A DNA stretch of 64,000 bases from Gluconobacter cerinus (GCF_002723935.1 NZ_BEWM01000002.1:124001-188000), one strand, 5' to 3'. Shown: positions 44,095 to 54,500, counted from the first letter of the stretch. Program-made: numbers and translations. The notes: generated from the letters alone by a model not told the origin.

Positions 44095-45344
44095 AGCCAT
44101 CCCTGAAAGCTGCCATTGAAGCCATTCGCGCAGGTGGCATGGTCGTCATGGTTGATGACGAGAACCGTGAAAATGAGGGCGATCTGGTTATGGCGGCGCA
44201 GTTCGCTACTCCCGAAGCCATCAATTTCATGGTGCGTGAAGCGCGGGGTCTGGTCTGCCTTCCTTTGGAAGCTGAGCAGGTGGACCGTCTTGGTCTACCC
44301 CCCATGGTCAGCCGCAACCGTGACCCGCGCGGCACGGCTTTCACGGTCTCCATTGAGGCGGCTACAGGCGTAACCACTGGCATTTCGGCCGCAGACCGTG
44401 CCCGGACAATCGTTGTTGCTGCCAGCCCTGACGCAACAGCAGCCGATGTCATCTCGCCGGGCCACATCTTTCCTCTGCGCGCTCATCCAGAGGGTGTAAT
44501 TGCCCGTAACGGCCACACGGAAGGGTCGATCGATATTGCGCGCCTCGCTGGCCTCGAGCCTGCGGGCGTGATCTGCGAAATCATGGCGGACGACGGGAGC
44601 ATGATGCGCCTGCCCGAATTACGCCGCTTCGCCGCAAAGCATGGAATGCCAGTCGTCAGTATTGCGGACTTGCAGGAGTGGTGCCGCGAGCACGGGCGTG
44701 GCTCCGTGGATGATGCTCAACTGATCAGCACACCAGTACCTGCTACCGGTGAAATGGTGGCTGTGTCTGCTCTTCCCAGCATTTTCGGTGGCCATGATCT
44801 GAAGATCCATGCTTTCCGGGCCGTAGACGGTGTCGAACACGTAGCCCTCGTGAAGGGAGATCCGTCTCAGGGAACCCCGCTGATTCGACTGCACTCAGAA
44901 TGTGTCACGGGTGACGCGTTGGGTTCTTTGCGGTGCGATTGCGGCGCTCAGCTTCGGGAAGCTCTTGAGCGGATCTCGGCCTCTGAATGTGGCGTGCTGG
45001 TTTATATGCGCGGTCATGAAGGCCGGGGCATTGGCCTTGCCAACAAGATCCGGGCCTATGAGCTTCAGGATGGCGGCATGGACACCGTAGAGGCAAACGA
45101 GGCTCTGGGCCTGCCGGCGGATGCCCGTGAATGGGATGCAGCCGCTGACCTGCTCCGGCATCTGGGCGTCACGTCCCTTCGCCTTCTGACGAACAATCCG
45201 GACAAGGAATCCAATCTTGTTCGCTTCGGTTTTGATGTGCAGTCCCGCGAGCGACTGGAAATTGAAGCCAACCCTTTTAACCGGGCCTATCTTGCCACCA
45301 AGCGGACGCGGATGGGCCATTTTCTCCAGGAACAGCCCGCATGA
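44091..45344 (+). CDS. ribBA: Fused DHBP synthase / GTP cyclohydrolase II
   Basis: A 417-residue fused enzyme. Residues 1-200 are DHBP synthase (DDENRENEGDLVMAAQ, and GHTEGSIDIARLAGL). Residues about 215-410 are GTP cyclohydrolase II, with LIRLHSECVTGDALGSLRCDC, which carries the zinc Cys set, and GHEGRGIGLANKIRAYELQD. The two together supply both riboflavin precursors. Four-base overlaps on both sides show coupled translation. Confidence 0.97.
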   Translation: MKPSLKAAIEAIRAGGMVVMVDDENRENEGDLVMAAQFATPEAINFMVREARGLVCLPLEAEQVDRLGLPPMVSRNRDPRGTAFTVSIEAATGVTTGISAADRARTIVVAASPDATAADVISPGHIFPLRAHPEGVIARNGHTEGSIDIARLAGLEPAGVICEIMADDGSMMRLPELRRFAAKHGMPVVSIADLQEWCREHGRGSVDDAQLISTPVPATGEMVAVSALPSIFGGHDLKIHAFRAVDGVEHVALVKGDPSQGTPLIRLHSECVTGDALGSLRCDCGAQLREALERISASECGVLVYMRGHEGRGIGLANKIRAYELQDGGMDTVEANEALGLPADAREWDAAADLLRHLGVTSLRLLTNNPDKESNLVRFGFDVQSRERLEIEANPFNRAYLATKRTRMGHFLQEQPA

Positions 45345-45820
45345 GCAAGCATATCCCTGTCGCCCCTGACCTGCGCCTTTCTCCAGCCCCCAAAATGGCG
45401 ATCATCGTCAGCCGTTTTAACACTGGCATTACAGGCGGCCTGAAGAATGGGGCGCTCGAATGGATGGAAGAGCGCGGCATCACGGATGTGGACGTCTATG
45501 ATGCTCCTGGTGCATTTGAGCTGCCGCTTCTTGCTCAGAGACTGGCCAAATCAGGTAAATATGAGGGTGTGATTTGCCTCGGCTGCGTCATCAAGGGAGA
45601 CACAGCCCACTTCGAGTTTATCTCGCTGGGTGCGACCATCGGTATCATGCAGGCTCAGCTCGCAACGGAAGTGCCGGTCGCGTTTGGTATTCTGACAACG
45701 TACACCGAAGCACAGGCTGTTGCCCGTTCACGGGAAGACGCTGAGAACAAAGGCCGTGAAGCTGCTGCGGCCTGTGTGGAAAGCGTAGCTTTCCTTCGGA
45801 ACGTGCCGGTTTCAGCCTAA
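45341..45820 (+). CDS. ribH: Lumazine synthase
   Basis: A 159-residue enzyme that condenses the pyrimidine and DHBP into lumazine. It has ISRFNTGITGG-type start (IVSRFNTGITGGLKNGALE), the ribityl loop VDVYDAPGAFELPLLAQ, and VCLGCVIKGDTAHFEFI-type centre (LGCVIKGDTAHFEF). Last gene of the rib operon. Confidence 0.96.
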   Translation: MSKHIPVAPDLRLSPAPKMAIIVSRFNTGITGGLKNGALEWMEERGITDVDVYDAPGAFELPLLAQRLAKSGKYEGVICLGCVIKGDTAHFEFISLGATIGIMQAQLATEVPVAFGILTTYTEAQAVARSREDAENKGREAAAACVESVAFLRNVPVSA

Positions 45821-45837
45821 AACCAGCTTTTTATATC

Positions 45838-45876
45838 CCGGGCCTTGGGTGAGTGATCCCTTGGCCCGGTATTTTC
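45838..45876 (+). terminator. Terminator of the rib operon
   Basis: CCGGGCC (45838-45844) with GGCCCGG (about 45863-45869), with an inner TTGGG/CCCTT stem, followed by TATTTTC. It lies between the converging ribH and glycosyltransferase genes. Confidence 0.8.
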
Positions 45877-45880
45877 AATT

Positions 45881-47392
45881 TCAAATAAATCCCCAGAGAA
45901 GTCCGGGGACATGTCTATGAAGTTTCTCGCGATCACTGGGTGATAGAAGAGCGATCATCTTCAGGAAAAGATAGATGCTTGGAGCATCTTTTTCATTCCG
46001 AAGCCAGGTGATTAAAGAATCAAACGTCATCTTTCCAGATGTTGGTAAAGGTGCCGTCATCCTCTGCCAGCTATAAGTGACATTAAACTCGGGCCTGAGT
46101 GACGCTTCTTCCCAGTCCTTGGCCTGTCTGCGATTAGCTTCTACCTGTCCGATACCATCATGAGGAAGAATGAAGCAGAGGTATTCTCCGGAGAGAGTTG
46201 TTCTCAGCGCTGTCCCTTCAGGCTTGTCCTGTATGGTTTTCGCAATCTGATAAGTCAGTTCACTGAAAACTCTGTCGTCTCCAAAAACCTTTAGCGCACG
46301 ATTGTGCTCGACATGCACACCGTCGCGCACGAAGAACGTAATCAAATCGGGCGTATCAGCGAAAACGGCACCATACACGGGTAACAAGCTACGTTCGGAC
46401 ATCACCGCAAGCGAAGCGTGGCAGACATCTCCCGTAATGGCATCAACACAGAGCTGTGTCTCAAAATATGCAGAGTGAATGCTGAAGACACGGGATTCCA
46501 GTATTTCACCCTCGTAATCTGAAATCGCTACTGTGGGAGGATATTGCTTTCTTAAATCCTCAATAGCCCGCGCGACCATATTTCGATTAATACTGACCTG
46601 GATCGGGCGAATTTTCGGAATGAACCGAAGTGGCTCAAAGTCCTCGACATCATTGCGATCAAAATGGTCCCAATAGCCGAGACTGTCACTGAGATCGGCA
46701 TTCAGGCGGCGTTTGATGCGCTGGATGTAGTGCTCCATGCTGCGGCAGATGTAATGCAGGACAAAAGCATCTTCCCAGTCAATTTCCTGCACGGCATTTG
46801 CTGAAGGAACATACTGCCCATTGGGTCTGACATAGCGTTCTGCCGGGACATCAAACCAGTGTGGGTTATGATACGTGTCGCCCATGCATTCCGGTCTGAC
46901 AAAGCTCTTGACGAGAACATTGTCGCCCAACTCCGGTGTCGAATGCTGAGTGAAGGCTTCGACTGTCATTTTACGGGGGCGAACGACCCGTCCGGAGCTC
47001 CCTTGAATACGCCAGCTTAACGCGAGCCCATCGGCATGGGGGAAGCGTTCAAGGAATTCTGGAAGGCTGTTTGCATGACGAAAGTAAACATATTCATCGC
47101 CGTCCAGAAATCCGAGCCAAGCATAATGACCTTTGGCCATTTCAGCAGCCTGCATAAAGCAGTTTCGCTGACGCCAGTAGAAATCGGGTTCTGCTACCGG
47201 GTCGGTTTGAAAAGCACGAATATTAAAAGACTTGGCCGCAGCCTGAATGATTTCCCATGTTCCGTCTGTGGAGTGATCATCAAAAATGAAAAGGGTTTTC
47301 ACTCCCAGCCCGAGGTGCCAGGCAATCCATCCTGCAATGTCAGAAAATTCATTCTTGACGAATAGGGCGATAGCTACAGATGACGGCACCAT
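45881..47392 (-). CDS. GT92-like glycosyltransferase, third copy
   Basis: About 503 residues from ATG 47392, which has GAGGAG eleven bases before it; a GTG at 47404 is also in frame. Residues 1-270 match GT92/Glyco_tranf_2_4: VAIALFVKNEFSDIAGWIAWH, FIFDDHSTDGTWEI, and FLDGDEY. The C-terminal about 220 residues resemble neither of the other two copies and end in a helical stretch (DREKLHRHVPGLLWGFI). No signal peptide. It converges with the rib operon. The three copies have the same catalytic fold but different C-terminal ends, suggesting different acceptors. Confidence 0.72.
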   Translation of the reverse strand: MVPSSVAIALFVKNEFSDIAGWIAWHLGLGVKTLFIFDDHSTDGTWEIIQAAAKSFNIRAFQTDPVAEPDFYWRQRNCFMQAAEMAKGHYAWLGFLDGDEYVYFRHANSLPEFLERFPHADGLALSWRIQGSSGRVVRPRKMTVEAFTQHSTPELGDNVLVKSFVRPECMGDTYHNPHWFDVPAERYVRPNGQYVPSANAVQEIDWEDAFVLHYICRSMEHYIQRIKRRLNADLSDSLGYWDHFDRNDVEDFEPLRFIPKIRPIQVSINRNMVARAIEDLRKQYPPTVAISDYEGEILESRVFSIHSAYFETQLCVDAITGDVCHASLAVMSERSLLPVYGAVFADTPDLITFFVRDGVHVEHNRALKVFGDDRVFSELTYQIAKTIQDKPEGTALRTTLSGEYLCFILPHDGIGQVEANRRQAKDWEEASLRPEFNVTYSWQRMTAPLPTSGKMTFDSLITWLRNEKDAPSIYLFLKMIALLSPSDREKLHRHVPGLLWGFI

Positions 47393-47502
47393 GGGGGAAA
47401 GCACTCCTCAGCTTGAGAGACCCGGCGCTACAAAAACAAGGCAACCAGATGCTGTCTGCCTGCATACCCGAGACTCTCCTCGTAGGGGAAGCCCTGTTGG
47501 GA

Positions 47503-47538
47503 TGTCTTTATCCAGTAGAAAACAGGAGGATAAAGACA
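47503..47538. promoter_or_regulatory. Perfect 11-bp inverted repeat upstream of the third glycosyltransferase
   Basis: TGTCTTTATCC (47503-47513) and GGATAAAGACA (47528-47538) are exact reverse complements with 14 bases between. No T-run follows on the minus strand. It is about 110-145 bp before the glycosyltransferase start, and about 85 bp after the stop of the secreted 687-residue protein. It could be an operator or a processing hairpin. Confidence 0.45.
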
Positions 47539-47622
47539 CATGACCCAAGAAAATTAAGAGATTTTTTGTGTGTGCGAATAAAAAAGTAAATTAAACCCGC
47601 ACAAAACATAAATATTAAAAAA

Positions 47623-49686
47623 TTAAAATGAACTTAAAGCAACTCGTTTCCAGGAATTGTCTGCAACACAGACATAATGGTAGTTTTCATCATCAGTAAA
47701 TTCTCCGGCCTGACAGGGCGCAGAGCTGGAAGCAGGTGTTTTCAACGCTTCCTTGTAAGACGTAGCTACTACGTCTTTGAGTGTTGTCGTGCCACTGCTC
47801 ACAGTCAAACCATTCCCTGCTGCCAAGGAACCTGTCGTCGACGTATTACCCCAGCTATCGACTGTGAGGCACGCCGCCCCTGAAGACGTCATATCAAACG
47901 ATGCTGCATTAGACCCGCACAAAGCCAAACCATTTTTGGCCCAGCCAGGATTGAAGGCAATCGCTGCTTCAAATGTACCGTCTACGTTAAATGATGAAGA
48001 TGACTGGCGTGGACCAAACCAATAGGAAACATCCATACCATTCGCGGCTGCTCCCCCCGTATTAGCATTATTGGTCTCTGAGAGAGTATCAGTTTGAGAC
48101 CAAAGTTTGACGCTCTCCAGGTACCCAATGTTTGCTGTTGGCTCCTGCCAGTACTCAGCAATCATTTTTTTCGTGCCTACAACAGCGGCTGAACCGATCC
48201 GGGAGCCAACTTTATAAGCGTCTCCATCAAAATCTATTCCGTCGGAGCCCAGCCACGCCCGAATGCCTTCCGGCCAGAGGCCCGCGACTGAAAGACCATA
48301 GCTATCCTGGCTGACCTTATTGTCGAACCCTGCCCCGATGGTCAAACCATGCATGGTCGCGCCGTAGTCTGGGCCATGATACCAGTTGTCGAGTTCTTCA
48401 TCGCATTTGCGAGAAAGACCCAACCGTTTCATGGCTTCGCCATCTGTTCCGGATTTGATGATGACTTCACAGCTGGTGTTACGTGTGAAGTGTTTGATGT
48501 ACGTCCCAAACTCAATGAAAGGATGCGTGAATTCGGCATACTGGGTTTGATCCAGCGCATCTACTCGATCGGCGGCTGACGCTGTGTTTTGAGTGCCAAC
48601 CTGTGGCACGTGTCCACTATCAACGGCAGAGCCACTGATAGGCTGCCATTGTCCGGTCATCGTAAACTGCGTGAATGTTCCAGTACTGTCAGAATCATTT
48701 TTCCATGATTCCAGCATGCCTCCGTAGAACTGTTGGTCCTGATTGCGATGTCCCTGCACACCATCCAGCGACAGACCTGAATAAAGCGTTGGTCCGGCTA
48801 CAATATTGGTCATGACATTCATGTGGTAGTGCATGTAGTCAGTGTAGCTTGCGGGCAGAGCTGGTCGAATAATTGCGCCAGACGTTGTAAACGTCACACT
48901 ATGGGACGTCCCATTTTCATCTGGAAAATCTGCACCAGCAATATACCAAGGCGGATTGTTGGTTGCGAGTTCGTATTCCGTGACGGCGTCCCAACCCCCT
49001 GCACCACAGTTAGCGCCTGTTCCCGGGGCATAGGTCATGACTGAAGAATGGACACATCCTCCATTATCTCCAACACCATATGGAAGGGCATAGAACTTGC
49101 TGAAAACGCTATCGTACAGGCGATGTCCACCAAACATGGCCATTTGATCGGCCATATTGTTCATGGAAACACCAACAGTAATTCGTGGCCCTGCGAGATG
49201 GGATGGAGCATCGCCCTGCCAGCCATTACTCGTCAGATTTAGGGGAATACTCCCCTGATTCCCTTCAGATAAACCTGTTTGTGTCAAAATTTGTGAAGCT
49301 GTGTTGACCCCAGCCGTAACCTGAGCCTGATCATTCAGGCCAGCAATGCCTGACTGTACGTTGATTTTTGCTGTAGTCAGGACACTGGAGGGGAGTTGGT
49401 CTGCTATATTGCATGCAACAGGAGTGCCATCGGCATTTGTTCCGCAGACTTGGGCAATAACAGTTGTGGAATGCCACGCCCCGTCTTTGCCTTTATAAGT
49501 GGGAACAACGGGATAGCCCTGCGAATTTATACCTGTCCCCACGGTAACAGGGGCAATAGAGCCTGTAGGTGTCTTGTAATAAAGTGGAATATCCCCGGCA
49601 AAAGAAGGGGAATATCCGATCACTCCAGAAAGAAGTGACAAAACAGCAATAAGGAAACCCGGTTTCCTTGGAAAATTTAAATCCAT
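47623..49686 (-). CDS. Large secreted protein with phage-tail-fibre-like C-terminus, function unknown
   Basis: A 687-residue protein with a signal peptide (hydrophobic stretch at about 10-29, site near SFAGD). The N-terminal 130 residues have Ala/Gly/Thr-rich beta-type repeats; the middle has no recognised family (MAMFGGHRLYDSVFS, GLSLDGVQGHRNQDQ, HGPDYGATMHGLTIG). The C-terminal 100 residues hold a repeat-like stretch (GSLAAGNGLTVSSGTT) and then APCQAGEFTDDENYHYVCV, which looks like the ends of tail-fibre and pectin-lyase-type proteins in prophages of this family, from memory only. No phage genes are near. Several Cys in the mature part suggest an oxidising location. Monocistronic. Confidence 0.6.
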   Translation of the reverse strand: MDLNFPRKPGFLIAVLSLLSGVIGYSPSFAGDIPLYYKTPTGSIAPVTVGTGINSQGYPVVPTYKGKDGAWHSTTVIAQVCGTNADGTPVACNIADQLPSSVLTTAKINVQSGIAGLNDQAQVTAGVNTASQILTQTGLSEGNQGSIPLNLTSNGWQGDAPSHLAGPRITVGVSMNNMADQMAMFGGHRLYDSVFSKFYALPYGVGDNGGCVHSSVMTYAPGTGANCGAGGWDAVTEYELATNNPPWYIAGADFPDENGTSHSVTFTTSGAIIRPALPASYTDYMHYHMNVMTNIVAGPTLYSGLSLDGVQGHRNQDQQFYGGMLESWKNDSDSTGTFTQFTMTGQWQPISGSAVDSGHVPQVGTQNTASAADRVDALDQTQYAEFTHPFIEFGTYIKHFTRNTSCEVIIKSGTDGEAMKRLGLSRKCDEELDNWYHGPDYGATMHGLTIGAGFDNKVSQDSYGLSVAGLWPEGIRAWLGSDGIDFDGDAYKVGSRIGSAAVVGTKKMIAEYWQEPTANIGYLESVKLWSQTDTLSETNNANTGGAAANGMDVSYWFGPRQSSSSFNVDGTFEAAIAFNPGWAKNGLALCGSNAASFDMTSSGAACLTVDSWGNTSTTGSLAAGNGLTVSSGTTTLKDVVATSYKEALKTPASSSAPCQAGEFTDDENYHYVCVADNSWKRVALSSF

Positions 49687-49713
49687 ATTGAAACCATTTA
49701 TTTTAAGGGAAAT

Positions 49714-49737
49714 ATTATACAGGAATACACTATTCCT
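49714..49737 (-). promoter_or_regulatory. -10 box with abutting palindrome upstream of the secreted protein gene
   Basis: On the minus strand a perfect -10 hexamer TATAAT (49719-49714) lies 28 bp before the ATG. A 7-bp perfect inverted repeat AGGAATA-CAC-TATTCCT (49721-49737) occupies the spacer directly upstream. No good -35 is seen. This is a natural place for a repressor or activator site. Confidence 0.55.
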
Positions 49738-50074
49738 ATAATGCCGTAATTAATGCATTTTTTATTCAAAAAGTCAATTAGAAGCTGATGTCAGCACATT
49801 AGAGGTTCCTGTGCCTCTCGCGCGTCAAACTTTTTCCTGATCGGAAAACGGGGGCATTCCTGAAACAAAGGTTGTGGAGATGCAGTAAGACGTCATGCTG
49901 CGTGACCCGGCATCTCTTCTGAAATTTATGACGGCAGGACGAGAGAGGCCAAGAAAAATATGTTGGCGAAACAATGCCGTACTAGCTCTGAGTTTCGTCA
50001 ATACAATATGAGAGCGTCTCAGACTCAAAAGTCAAAAACGCTCTCATGGTAAAAGATGATTTTTGGTGCAAAAA
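49738..50074. other. Intergenic stretch without a convincing gene
   Basis: The 388-bp gap between the secreted protein gene and the RND operon is AT-rich at its left end. A 67-codon frame on the minus strand (49825-50028) has no recognised family or ribosome site and is probably chance. A 9-bp inverted repeat, ATGAGAGCG (50008-50016) and its complement (50039-50047), lies just after the RND operon stop on the minus strand and may be its weak terminator; no T-run follows. Confidence 0.5.
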
Positions 50075-51586
50075 TTACCAGGGAAGCAGAGACTTTCCGA
50101 GAGCTTTCTGTGCTTGAGGAGTCATCCCCAGGTCATTACGGTTCCACCAGCCGCCGCCAAGGGACTGGAACAGACCCACACTATCAGAGAACCTTGCGCC
50201 CTGTGCCTGAACATAGGCCAATCGCGCCTGAGCATGAGACTGCTGGGCTTGGAGCACCATCAGCTCACTGACATCTCCCAAGCGAAGCTGAGCCTGAGCA
50301 ATCTTCAGACTCTTCCCCGTAGCAGTATAGGCACTCTCATTCGCCATCAGCGCATCAGCATCAAAGTCCAGTGCATGAAGGCTGTCCGCGACGTCCTGAA
50401 TGGCACTGAGGACTGTGGCCTTATAGGTCTCGTTGGCCTGTAGCAGGTTGTCGCGTGCCTGCCGCTCGGCATGCAGGAGGGAGCCGCCCTGGAAAATTGG
50501 CTGCATGACAGTTGCAGCGATCGTCCAGTTTCCATATCCCGGCTTGAAGAAGTCGCTCATGGTTCCGACGGCCTGCCCTGGGAGGGCACTAAGCTGCACG
50601 TTGGGCAGACGGTTGGCGATCGCCACACCAATCTGCGCGCTTGCAGATTGAATCTGTGCCTGTGCCGCCCGAATATCCGGACGTTGGTTCAAAAGATCTG
50701 AGGGCAGGGAGACCGGCAATGTCTGCGGAAGTGTAAACTGTTCCAGCGTGAAGGTTGGCAGCGGAGTATTGGGTGCCACCCCAACCAGAACAGCTAACTG
50801 ATCCCGGGTTTGAGCCAACTGAAGATTCAGAGAGGGAAGGGTAGCTTCAAGCTGCGCCACCGAAGCAAGCTGCGCCACCATGTCCTGCTCGGACGCGTCT
50901 CCGAATTTTTGCCGGGCCGTAATCAGCTTGAGAGCCGATGTCTGGCTGGCAATCAGATCGTGTGTCGCTTCGATCTGCGCACGAAGCGTGGCCTCGTCAA
51001 TTGTAGCGCTCACCAGATCGGAGATCAGAGTAAGAGCGGTAGCTTCAAGCTGAAATTTCTGAATTTCGGCCTGCGCGCCCGCCGCCTCAATTGCGCGCCG
51101 CGTTCCGCCCCAGAGATCCGGAACATATCCGATCGTCAACTGAGCGGTATGAACATTATACAGCCAGGTGTTGTTGTTCGGAACCGGAGAGTAGACGCGT
51201 GAGGTCTTATTGCGTGTTGGGTTGAAAGAGGCCGAGATCGTCGGATACAGACCCGCCCCTTCAATCCGCCGTTGCTCCCATGCAGACTTCAACCCTGTCT
51301 GCATGGCTTTCATGGACTGGTTGTTGGCCAGCGCCTGCTCAACAAGCGCATTGAGCTGCGGGTTGCGGAAGACTTCCCACCACTTTCCAGGAATGTCCAC
51401 GCCACTCTGGAAGTGTTGAGCCACTCCTGTCCCGCTTTGGGCATTACCAGCCGTCCCGGCGAGCGGCGTAGCTTGATAGTTCACATCCTTTGGAAGGTCC
51501 GGACGGTGAAAGTCCGGACCGACGGCGCAGGCTGATATCAGAACCGACCCTAGAAGGGCGGTCGTATTTTTAAGAACCCGCTTCAT
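50075..51586 (-). CDS. Outer-membrane efflux lipoprotein (NodT/CzcC-like, TolC family)
   Basis: A 503-residue outer-membrane channel of tripartite RND pumps. The lipobox is ISAC (Cys at about 20), followed by AVGPDFHRPDLP typical of NodT-type proteins. Two homologous halves with LQ/A-rich helices follow (LAQTRDQLAVLVG, RPDIRAAQAQIQSASAQIGVAIANRLP, shortened: RPDIRAAQ). It is the last gene of an operon; its start overlaps the RND gene stop by four bases. Substrate is shared with the RND protein. Confidence 0.9.
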   Translation of the reverse strand: MKRVLKNTTALLGSVLISACAVGPDFHRPDLPKDVNYQATPLAGTAGNAQSGTGVAQHFQSGVDIPGKWWEVFRNPQLNALVEQALANNQSMKAMQTGLKSAWEQRRIEGAGLYPTISASFNPTRNKTSRVYSPVPNNNTWLYNVHTAQLTIGYVPDLWGGTRRAIEAAGAQAEIQKFQLEATALTLISDLVSATIDEATLRAQIEATHDLIASQTSALKLITARQKFGDASEQDMVAQLASVAQLEATLPSLNLQLAQTRDQLAVLVGVAPNTPLPTFTLEQFTLPQTLPVSLPSDLLNQRPDIRAAQAQIQSASAQIGVAIANRLPNVQLSALPGQAVGTMSDFFKPGYGNWTIAATVMQPIFQGGSLLHAERQARDNLLQANETYKATVLSAIQDVADSLHALDFDADALMANESAYTATGKSLKIAQAQLRLGDVSELMVLQAQQSHAQARLAYVQAQGARFSDSVGLFQSLGGGWWNRNDLGMTPQAQKALGKSLLPW

Positions 51587-54500
51587 GTCGGGGCTCCATT
51601 CTCTTCAGACGGGCGCGGACGACGGGCATCCCGACGCTCCACCCACATTTCAAGCTCGCTGAAATAGACGGGCAATGCAAAGAGGGTCAGCAGTGTAGCA
51701 ATCCCAAGCCCACCTACGACGACTGTTGCAAGCCCACGCTGCACGTCCGTGCCAACGCCGGTTGCCAGTGCCGCCGGAAGCATCCCGGCGCTTGCAACGG
51801 TTGCCGTCATCAGAACCGGACGGAAACGCTCACCTGCACCAATGATTGTGGCATCCCGTACAGAACGGCCTTCGGAGCGATGTCGGTTGATGCTTGAGAT
51901 CATGATGATGCCGTTCTGCACCGCCACACCGAAAAGGGCGATAAAGCCCACAGCTGTAGCGATATTCAGGGTCTCTCCACGCACATGCAGCGCAATCAGG
52001 CCACCCAGCGTCGCGAGCGGAACAACGCTTAGAATGAGCAGTGCCTGGCGAATTTTACCGAACTCGATGAACAGCAGCACCAGCATCATGGCAAACATGA
52101 CGGCCAGAGCAACGGCAAGACGCTTCTGTGCGCGTTCCTGCTGCTGGAATGTGCCTGCCCACTCCAAAGTGTACTTCTGCTTGTCATAATGGACGGACTG
52201 TTCAATGCGGGCCTGCGCATCGGCAAGGTACTGTGACAGCGGGCGTTCGCCATTATCGACACGGATAGTGATCTGACGATGGCTCAGCTCATGGGCAATA
52301 TTGCTTTCACCCATGCGCAGGTTCACTCGGGCCACCTGAGACAGTGGAACGTAAGCCCCCTGCGCCGTCAGGAGAGGAAACTGCGACAGGCTTTGCAGGT
52401 CCTGTGCATCCTTGCGAGGGATACGCAGTGTAGCATTGTAGAAGCGGTCATCCTCATACACCGTGGAAATTGGTGCATCACCGATCGCATAGGACACAGC
52501 ATCTGAAATGTCAGAAATGTTGATGCCATAGCGCGCTGCCGCCAGACGGTCAGCCGTGACATCAATCTGCGGGATGCGCGGTTCCTGGAAAATGGAAGCT
52601 TCCGTCGTTCCTGGAACCTGATGCAGCACATCGACAATCTGCTGGCCAACACGGCGCAGCTCTTCGAAGTCATTTCCATAAACGCGAAGCACGAGCGGGC
52701 TATGTGCACCACCCACCAGATCGCTCATGTTGTCTTCGATCGGCTGGCTGATGCCAAATTCGATGCCCGGAATTTTCAACAACCGTGCATGCAGACGCTG
52801 AACGAACTGGGCTTTTGTCTCACCCGATGGCCACTGATCATAGGATTTCAGGCCAACCGGCATCTCGATATGAGACGGCGTCCAAGGATCAGTCCCATCG
52901 TCGGATCGACCAAGCTGTGTGATGGCGTAGGAGGTTTCCGGAAATTCCCTAACGGCGCTTCGAAGTTCGTTGGCGATCTGCTCGCCTTTTTCCATCGAAA
53001 TTCCGGTCGGCATCTGCACCTGCAACCACAGGGCGCCTTCATCGAGATCGGGAAGGAACTCTCTGCCAATGCTGATTCCCAGAAACACGACGGCCACGAG
53101 GGCACCAAGGCCAGCGCCATAAGCAATCAGCGGGCGATCGATGAAATGGCCAAGCCAGTGGATGTAGCGCCCATGCAGCCACTCCAGCGGGCGATTATGC
53201 CAGATATGCCGTGGCTTGCGCAGCGCCAGAAAGCTGAGAGACGGAATCAGCGCCAGAGCACACAGCAGCGCGCCCAGCAGAGCGAAACTGACAGTATAAG
53301 CCATCGGCCGAAACAGCTTCCCTTCACTTCCTTCAAAAGCAAAGAGCGGGCTGTAAGCGAGAATAATGACGAGTGTTGAGGAGAAGATGGCATGACCTGC
53401 CCGTTTCGCGACGGTCAGTACTTCCTGGGCATTCAGAGCTTCGGTCGGTCGTTCTTCTCTAACACGCAGGATCGTCTCGGTAATGACGATGGCACCATCG
53501 ACAATCACACCGAAATCGACAGCACCCAGCGAGAATAAATTCGCCGACATGCCGAGGAAATGCATCAGGGTGAAGACAACTGAGAGTGCCAGCGGAATGG
53601 TAATGGCCGTGACAATGGCACTGCGGGGGCTTCCCAGAAATAGTGTCAGGATTACGCCTACAAGGAGAATACCCTCAATCATGGTCTCCGTGACCTTGTG
53701 GGTCGTGGAGAGAACCAGATTGTCGCGATCGATATAGGGAACGACGCGGATGTGCTGAGGAGCGAGCTGTGTCTGAAGCTTCGCAACCGTCTGGTGCAGG
53801 TTTTCCAGCACTACAGACGGATTCTCACCACTGAGCATGGTGACCACGCCCTCGATGGTATCGGGGTTATGGTCCTTGCCCAGAATGCCTTCGCGCACCT
53901 GATGCCCGAACTGGATGGTCCCCAGATCACGCACCAGAACAGGCACGCCATCACGCTGGGCAACCACAATATTCCCCATGTCCTCAAGGGAGTGAATCAT
54001 GCCTACACCGCGGACGATATAGGACTGCTCGCCTCGCGTGACCCGACCACCACCTGCGTTGATATTGTTGTTCCGGATCGCGGACAGAATATCTTCCAGG
54101 CCGATGTGATAGCGGAACAGGGAGGAAGGCTTGAGAACGAGCTGATATTCTCGCGTAAAGCCGCCAAAATTATTGACGCTCACAACACCAGGAACGTGCA
54201 AAATTGCCGGGATAACCGTCCATTTCTGGACGTCCGACAGTTGCATCAGGTTCTTGTCGTCTGATTCCAGCGTATAGCGATAGATCTCGCCTGTCGGGCC
54301 GGAGATCGGCCCGAGAGAGGGCTGCGCACCATTGGAAAGCGGGTTGCTGGCAAGAATGGTTTCAACCTGCTGCCGGGCCCAGAACACATCCGTCCCATCC
54401 CGGAAAATCAGCGTGATGAGGGAGAGCCCAAATGTGCTGGTGGAGCGGCTGTCCGAAACACCGGGAACGCTGGCAAGCATGCGCTCCAGTGGAATCGTGA

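Noticed and set aside
49825-50028. 67-codon frame in the gap before the RND operon, considered as a transposase remnant
   Set aside because: No transposase motif, no terminal repeats and no target duplication are visible in either strand.
52621-53379. 252-codon open frame opposite the RND pump gene
   Set aside because: Antisense shadow of a well-defined membrane protein.
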